A stretch of 7,593 bases of DNA from Bifidobacterium breve. Its GTDB lineage: Bacteria > Actinomycetota > Thermoleophilia > Miltoncostaeales > Miltoncostaeaceae. Of the stretch, positions 4,352 to 7,593 are shown one piece after another. Made by a program: the position numbers and the translations under genes. The stretch covers positions 1 to 7,593 of the forward strand of contig CAMCOB010000066.1 of the NCBI GenBank assembly GCA_945876305.1, in the 5' to 3' direction. Each line of letters begins with the position of its first letter. The first letter of the stretch is position 1. Under the pieces are notes generated by a model. It had not been told where the DNA came from and searched no databases. It saw only the letters and a list, made by a program, of their open reading frames with translations.

Positions 4352-5462
4352 CGGCAGGGTCGATGCCCCACCGCTCGGCCACGGCGTCAAGGTCTGCGGC
4401 CATCGGCCACGAGTCGGGCATCTGCGGCCCTTCGTGCCCGGGCGTACCGCCCTTGAGTGTCATGCATCCGTGGTTGTCGCCGAGCCGCGTGATCTCTGCG
4501 ATGTCCTCGGGGGTGAGCAGGGTCTCGCGCGGAGTCGTTGCCAATTCGCGGCGCTGGTCCTCCACCGTCTTATGCATTGGCCCGGCCTCCTGAATGAAGG
4601 TGGGCACGACACACTGCACCGCCGGCTGCGCCAGGGTCCACTGTGCCGACAACTGCAGCGGCGTGAGCCCGTGCCGATCGGCGATGGGCTGTATTTCGGT
4701 GAGCCGCCGCTTGCCCTCGGCAACCCAACCCGCGGGCCGGTACTTACGGTGGTCGCCCTCAACCAGCTTGTCCTCATCTGGCAGATCGCCGTGAAACACA
4801 CCGCCGTAATCGAGCACGCGGGCCAGCACCTTCACGTTGTACTTCTCGTGCGCCGCCAGGGCCATGCCCATGGGCCAGGGCTCAAACGGGTTGAGGATGA
4901 CCATCGTCCAGTCGATGTCATCTCCGTAGTTCTCAAGGCATCCGATGAGGTCGAGCGTGAACCCGTTCGCGGGCCCCGGGGCCACGCCGATCATGTCGGC
5001 GAGCCCCTCATCGCGGATGTCGGTCATGGCCTTCCACACCACGTCGCTCGTGTATCCGACGCGATCGGGGTTGTGGAGAAACAGCAGATCAACGTGGTCC
5101 TGGCCGAGGCGCTCGAGACTCTTCTCAAGCGCCATGTCCAGGTAGTCGCGGTAGCCGTCTGGTCCGCGAAGATCCGGATCAGTGAAGCGTGGATAGCCGC
5201 TCGAACCGCGCCGGATTCCGTTGTAGAAGTCGTGCCCGACCATGGCGACGAGGTTGAACTCGTCCCGCGGAAGGCCCTTGATGGAGCGACCGACGATGCG
5301 GTCGGCCTCGCCGTCGGCGTAGACGTCTGCCGTCACGATGGTGTTGATGTCGACGCCCGGGCGCAAGAGGGCCTCGAGGCGGTCATCTGGAAGCGGCTCG
5401 CCGAAGTGCATCACCCGGCCGCCACTCCACGCACCGATTGCCGTATGTCCGATCTCCGCCAT
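4329..5462 (-). CDS. Aldo/keto reductase-like protein with altered active site
   Basis: The protein has 377 aa from ATG at 5460-5462, which is preceded on the minus strand by GGGAGA 8 bases upstream; an earlier in-frame start would add 16 unlikely residues. The sequence follows the aldo/keto reductase (beta/alpha)8 pattern: PGVDINTIVTADVYADGEAD (35-54), then SLERLGQDHVDLLFLHNPDR (115-134), APGPANGFTLDLIG (161-174) and LNPFEPWP (190-197). Family enzymes reduce carbonyls with NADPH using Asp, Tyr, Lys and His. Here Tyr48 and His130 are kept, but the usual DTAxxY Asp is Val43 and the Lys expected near VAMVGHD (72-78) is absent. The protein may be a divergent or non-canonical enzyme, or may have lost reductase activity. 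It lies 50 bases downstream of the S4 gene on the same strand and is probably co-transcribed with it. Fold is likely; reaction is uncertain. Confidence 0.82.
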   Translation of the reverse strand: MAEIGHTAIGAWSGGRVMHFGEPLPDDRLEALLRPGVDINTIVTADVYADGEADRIVGRSIKGLPRDEFNLVAMVGHDFYNGIRRGSSGYPRFTDPDLRGPDGYRDYLDMALEKSLERLGQDHVDLLFLHNPDRVGYTSDVVWKAMTDIRDEGLADMIGVAPGPANGFTLDLIGCLENYGDDIDWTMVILNPFEPWPMGMALAAHEKYNVKVLARVLDYGGVFHGDLPDEDKLVEGDHRKYRPAGWVAEGKRRLTEIQPIADRHGLTPLQLSAQWTLAQPAVQCVVPTFIQEAGPMHKTVEDQRRELATTPRETLLTPEDIAEITRLGDNHGCMTLKGGTPGHEGPQMPDSWPMAADLDAVAERWGIDPAADLVRLH

Positions 5463-5511
5463 GCGCGCATTCTCCCATTGGCCCAACGAACGTGCCGGGC
5501 CAACCGTCACC

Positions 5512-5536
5512 CTCAGGGTTGTGCGACGACCCTGAG
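5512..5536 (-). promoter_or_regulatory. 8-bp hairpin spanning the S4 gene stop codon
   Basis: CTCAGGGT (5512-5519) and ACCCTGAG (5529-5536) pair perfectly, and a G-T and a G-C pair can extend the stem to leave a 5-base loop. On the minus strand it covers the last codons and stop of the S4 gene and sits 49 bases before the next start. No T-run follows, so it may be a partial terminator, an mRNA-stabilising element or a chance repeat. Confidence 0.45.
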
Positions 5537-5725
5537 TGATTCGTCAAAGACCTCAACAAGGTCGCCCGGGTGCAACTGGCGCCCCCGACGATCTTCCGGC
5601 TCCCCATTGACACGGACACCATGCTCAAGAATCGCCTTGATGTCCCCGCCGCCGGATGCAAGGTTGGCCAGCTTGAGCAACTGCCCCAACCTGATCATGT
5701 CCCCACGGATGACGATGTCGTGCAT
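5513..5725 (-). CDS. Small S4-domain RNA-binding protein (YbcJ/YaaA type)
   Basis: The protein has 70 aa from ATG at 5723-5725. The whole chain is one S4 domain of the short S4_2 type. LGQLLKLANLASGGGDIKAI (13-32) forms the two-helix part, including the characteristic GG before the second helix. VRVNGEPEDRRGRQLHPGD (37-55) is the hallmark VNGExExRRGxxLxxGD loop that contacts structured RNA. Relatives are small cytoplasmic proteins linked to rRNA or ribosome binding; the exact target is not known from sequence. The start is supported by GGTGG 5 bases upstream, although a TAGGGT -10 box also ends 7 bases upstream, so a leaderless transcript is possible. A GTG at 5734 would add three residues and has no ribosome binding site. 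It heads a probable two-gene unit with the reductase-like gene and is divergent from ctaG. Confidence 0.88.
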   Translation of the reverse strand: MHDIVIRGDMIRLGQLLKLANLASGGGDIKAILEHGVRVNGEPEDRRGRQLHPGDLVEVFDESLRVVAQP

Positions 5726-5732
5726 GCACGCC

Positions 5733-5738
5733 ACCCTA
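5733..5738 (-). promoter_or_regulatory. Candidate -10 box (TAGGGT) for the S4 gene
   Basis: On the minus strand TAGGGT is followed by 7 bases and then the ATG at 5725. It has the same TAGNGT form as the boxes before 1581 and 5786. The same bases also supply AGGGTGG, a possible Shine-Dalgarno site, so the two readings compete. Confidence 0.35.
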
Positions 5739-5771
5739 GCCGCGCGGCTGCGTCAGTGCCGCTGGCCGCGA

Positions 5772-5777
5772 TAGCGT
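5772..5777 (+). promoter_or_regulatory. Candidate -10 box (TAGCGT) for leaderless ctaG
   Basis: TAGCGT is followed by exactly 8 bases and the ATG at 5786, identical in sequence and spacing to the box before 1581. The 8 bases (GACCACCG) contain no Shine-Dalgarno site. No clear -35 box is visible. It lies in a 60-base divergent intergenic region shared with the S4 gene. Confidence 0.45.
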
Positions 5778-5785
5778 GACCACCG

Positions 5786-6820
5786 ATGCCGCCAGCCCCT
5801 TCCACACGCACGCCCCCGGGCGCACGCTGGATCCTCGGCGCGGTCGCGGGTGCGGCGATCATTGCCCTTGGGGTGCTCCTCGCCGGGGCCACGGGCGGGG
5901 CCTCCGAGGTATGGGGTGGCTACGAACGTGCGCTGCGCCGGGTGACCGATGAACAGTGGTGGACCCTCTGGGCGTTTCCGGGGATTCTCGTGGGCGCGCT
6001 GATTGCCATTGGAATCATCCTCTCGCCACGCCACGCCGATGACGCAGCGCTCCACCGGCGTCGCCTGGCGTTTCTCTGGAGTGGAGTGGGCGTGGGAGTT
6101 CTGTCGCTCTGCGCCCCCATCGCCACCATCGCGCAGGGAGGGCTGCTCACTGCCCATATGTCACAGCACGTGCTGCTGGGGGCGCTGGCCCCGGTCCTGA
6201 TCCTCCTCGGCATCCAGCCCGCCAGCCGTGGAACACGCACACGGCGGCCCATCCGGGCACTGCTGCTGCACCCGGTTGTGGCCTTCAGCATCTGGTTGGG
6301 CAGCACCATCATCTGGCTCGTGCCCGATGTGCACCATCAGGTACTCGTGACCCCTGCGCTCTGGGTGCTGCAGCAGGTGGCGGTATTCGTGGCGGGCATC
6401 GCCCTGTGGGCGCCCATCACCGACCGCATCGTGGACCCACCGCCGTGGTTCCGCACGGGGCCGAAGTGCGTGTACATGGTGCTGGTGTTTTTCGCGGGCG
6501 TCGCTATCGCCAACGTCTTCTGGTTTTCTGGAACCCCGTTCTACCTATCGCATGCCGCCGGTGCGGCCGCATGGGGCGTGGGCCCCCTCGAGGACCAGGC
6601 CAATGCCGGCACCGTGATGGTGTTGGCGCACTGCGCCATCACCTTTATCGCGATCGGCATCCTGTTCTTCCGCCATGCCTCTGAGCGCGGGCTCGAGCAG
6701 CGCCTGATCGAAGCGGGGGTGCCCGAGCCGGAGGTCTACGCGGCGACCTTCGATGGCCACCTTCATGATTTGGCACGCCGGAAGGGTGTGGCGCTCGAGA
6801 CGCGCACCGGGCTGGACTGA
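5786..6820 (+). CDS. ctaG: CtaG, caa3-type cytochrome c oxidase assembly protein
   Basis: The protein has 344 aa with about eight hydrophobic segments (roughly 15-34, 59-80, 93-112, 126-143, 161-180, 189-209, 226-246, 275-295). Diagnostic CtaG_caa3 blocks are HMSQHVLLGALAPVLILLG (124-142) with His124 and His128, the HH pair at 183-184, and GPLEDQANAGTVM (266-278) before the last membrane segment. CtaG proteins of this type are membrane factors for maturation of the copper-containing terminal oxidase; conserved His and Met residues are thought to handle copper. No oxidase subunit gene is present in the window, so the link to a specific oxidase is from family knowledge. The C-terminal tail (about 297-344) is charged and probably cytoplasmic. 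Translation appears leaderless. The stop codon overlaps the ATG of the next small frame (TGATG), which implies coupled translation if that frame is used. Confidence 0.9.
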   Translation: MPPAPSTRTPPGARWILGAVAGAAIIALGVLLAGATGGASEVWGGYERALRRVTDEQWWTLWAFPGILVGALIAIGIILSPRHADDAALHRRRLAFLWSGVGVGVLSLCAPIATIAQGGLLTAHMSQHVLLGALAPVLILLGIQPASRGTRTRRPIRALLLHPVVAFSIWLGSTIIWLVPDVHHQVLVTPALWVLQQVAVFVAGIALWAPITDRIVDPPPWFRTGPKCVYMVLVFFAGVAIANVFWFSGTPFYLSHAAGAAAWGVGPLEDQANAGTVMVLAHCAITFIAIGILFFRHASERGLEQRLIEAGVPEPEVYAATFDGHLHDLARRKGVALETRTGLD

Positions 6821-6942
6821 TGCGGATCGTCGTTTCCACCATCTTGGCCGCGGTGGCATTGGCACCTTCCGTGCCCCAGGCGTCGCTCCGGAACTCACCC
6901 CTCCCACTGCTCAACGGCAGGGATCGGCCACCCGATGAGTGA
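6820..6942 (+). CDS. 40-aa signal-peptide-like small ORF overlapping ctaG
   Basis: The frame starts at the ATG of TGATG, where the ctaG stop shares one base with the start, and ends at TGA 6940-6942. The product begins MRIVVSTILAAVALAPSVPQ: a short basic start, a hydrophobic stretch and a possible cleavage after PQA at residue 21. About 19 polar and Pro-rich residues remain. Third codon positions are mostly G or C, like the neighbours. It could be a small secreted or membrane peptide made with CtaG, or the remaining 5' end of a larger exported protein lost by deletion. It also overlaps an alternative HdeD start (ATG 6935). I recognise no family; overlap and signal-like N-terminus are the only evidence. 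Confidence 0.4.
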   Translation: MRIVVSTILAAVALAPSVPQASLRNSPLPLLNGRDRPPDE

Positions 6943-6982
6943 ACATCCCATTGATACGTTCCCGAGCAAGGAGCATGCCCTC

Positions 6983-7549
6983 ATGGGCTCTGACGCCCTT
7001 CAAGACATCAAGCAATCCTCGTCGGCCATGATGGCCGGCGGCATCCTGGCGATCATCATCGGCATCATCGCCATCGCCGTCCCGGCGGTGGCATCGGTGA
7101 GCATCGCGATTCTCGTCGGGATCCTCGTCATCGTGCTCGCCGTGGCATGGCTGCTGGCTGCATTCCAGAGCAGCGCCGCCCCGGGCTGGAAGGTGACCGG
7201 TGGGATCCTGTCGGTTCTTCTGCTCATCGGTGGTCTCTGGATTCTGTTCAACCCTATTGATGCCACCATCGGCCTCACCGCCGTCATCGCAGTGGTCTTC
7301 ATCGCGATGGGCGTCGTCCGCGTAGGCACCGCCATCGCGCACCGCGGCGGCGAGGGTGCCGGTCTCGTGGGATTCGGTGGCGCGCTCGCCATCATCATCG
7401 GTGTGCTCATCGCCGCCAAGTTCCCCAGTTCGGCAGCGTGGGCAATCGGGCTGCTCGTTGGCATTCAGTTCCTCTTTGACGGTCTCGGCCTCGTGTTTGT
7501 GGCTGCTGCCATCAAGGGCGCGATCAAGAGTGGTGGCTCCACCGCGTAG
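6983..7549 (+). CDS. HdeD-like (DUF308) membrane protein
   Basis: The protein has 188 aa from ATG at 6983, chosen because AAGGAG (6968-6973) lies 9 bases upstream. An in-frame ATG at 6935 overlaps the stop of the preceding small ORF and would add 16 polar residues with weaker codon bias; it remains possible by translational coupling. The chain has six hydrophobic segments (about 16-36, 39-61, 73-90, 95-117, 128-146, 150-175) arranged as three hairpins, typical in number and length of the HdeD/DUF308 family. Characteristic features are GGILAIIIGIIAI in segment 1, the short loop GWKVTGGILSVLLLIGGLW, and IGLTAVIAVVFIAMGVVRV. Enterobacterial HdeD is linked to acid resistance at high cell density; a molecular function in this group is not established. 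It follows ctaG and the small ORF on the same strand and is probably in the same operon. Confidence 0.85.
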   Translation: MGSDALQDIKQSSSAMMAGGILAIIIGIIAIAVPAVASVSIAILVGILVIVLAVAWLLAAFQSSAAPGWKVTGGILSVLLLIGGLWILFNPIDATIGLTAVIAVVFIAMGVVRVGTAIAHRGGEGAGLVGFGGALAIIIGVLIAAKFPSSAAWAIGLLVGIQFLFDGLGLVFVAAAIKGAIKSGGSTA

Positions 7550-7593
7550 CACCGCTCCCCGCTGAAGTTGTCTCTTCTGCGGTTCGGGACATG

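Noticed and set aside
4287..5774. Plus-strand open frame of 495 codons, the longest in the window
   Set aside because: It is the mirror of the reductase-like and S4 genes, which have clear family motifs on the minus strand; its own product has none.
6911..7552. Minus-strand open frame of 213 codons, very rich in Asp, Glu and His
   Set aside because: It is antisense to the hdeD-like gene; the acidic pattern is what the reverse reading of hydrophobic GC-rich codons produces.
7591..7593. ATG at the very end, possible start of a further gene
   Set aside because: No ribosome binding site or TAnnnT box at the right distance is visible, and no codons follow to judge.

Overview
The window is GC-rich (roughly two thirds G+C by eye), with strong G/C preference at third codon positions. 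Several genes seem to start with little or no leader behind a TAnnnT-type -10 box. Together with a caa3-type CtaG, an HdeD-like membrane protein, an F510_1955-type Asp-box lipoprotein and a secreted SGNH hydrolase, this suggests an actinobacterium, perhaps a Thermoleophilia-like lineage. That placement is inference; no rRNA or marker gene is present to settle it.

Layout. Positions 1-114 are non-coding and hold a GC hairpin and a candidate tRNA promoter. A complete tRNA-Thr(CGU) lies at 115-187. An 81-codon hypothetical gene of low complexity runs on the minus strand (188-433) and is divergent from an exported lipoprotein with four Asp boxes (460-1296). A 284-base gap (1297-1580) holds a nested inverted repeat and a doubtful minus-strand ORF. 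Then come an exported C39/papain-like cysteine peptidase (1581-2723), an easily missed 80-codon gene with no ATG, GTG or TTG at its 5' end (2779-3021), and an exported SGNH/GDSL hydrolase (3174-4271). The hydrolase converges on an aldo/keto reductase-like gene (minus strand, 4329-5462) across a short region rich in palindromes.

The reductase-like gene lies downstream of a small S4 RNA-binding gene (minus strand, 5513-5725), with a perfect 8-bp hairpin over the S4 stop codon. Divergent from that pair is a plus-strand cluster: ctaG (5786-6820), a 40-codon ORF with a signal-like N-terminus that overlaps the ctaG stop (6820-6942), and an hdeD-like gene (6983-7549). The last 44 bases hold no recognisable feature.

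How the genes fit together. Three of the plus-strand genes encode exported proteins (lipoprotein, cysteine peptidase, SGNH hydrolase), so 460-4271 looks like an envelope or secretion neighbourhood, although nothing shows that they form one pathway. CtaG points to terminal oxidase copper-site assembly, but no oxidase subunits are in view. I see no CRISPR array, transposase, phage module or defence system. The most interesting points are the hidden 80-codon gene, the altered catalytic residues in the aldo/keto reductase-like protein, the SGNH enzyme with no Asp in its His block, the repeated TAGNGT leaderless-promoter motif and the nested inverted repeat at 1405-1457.
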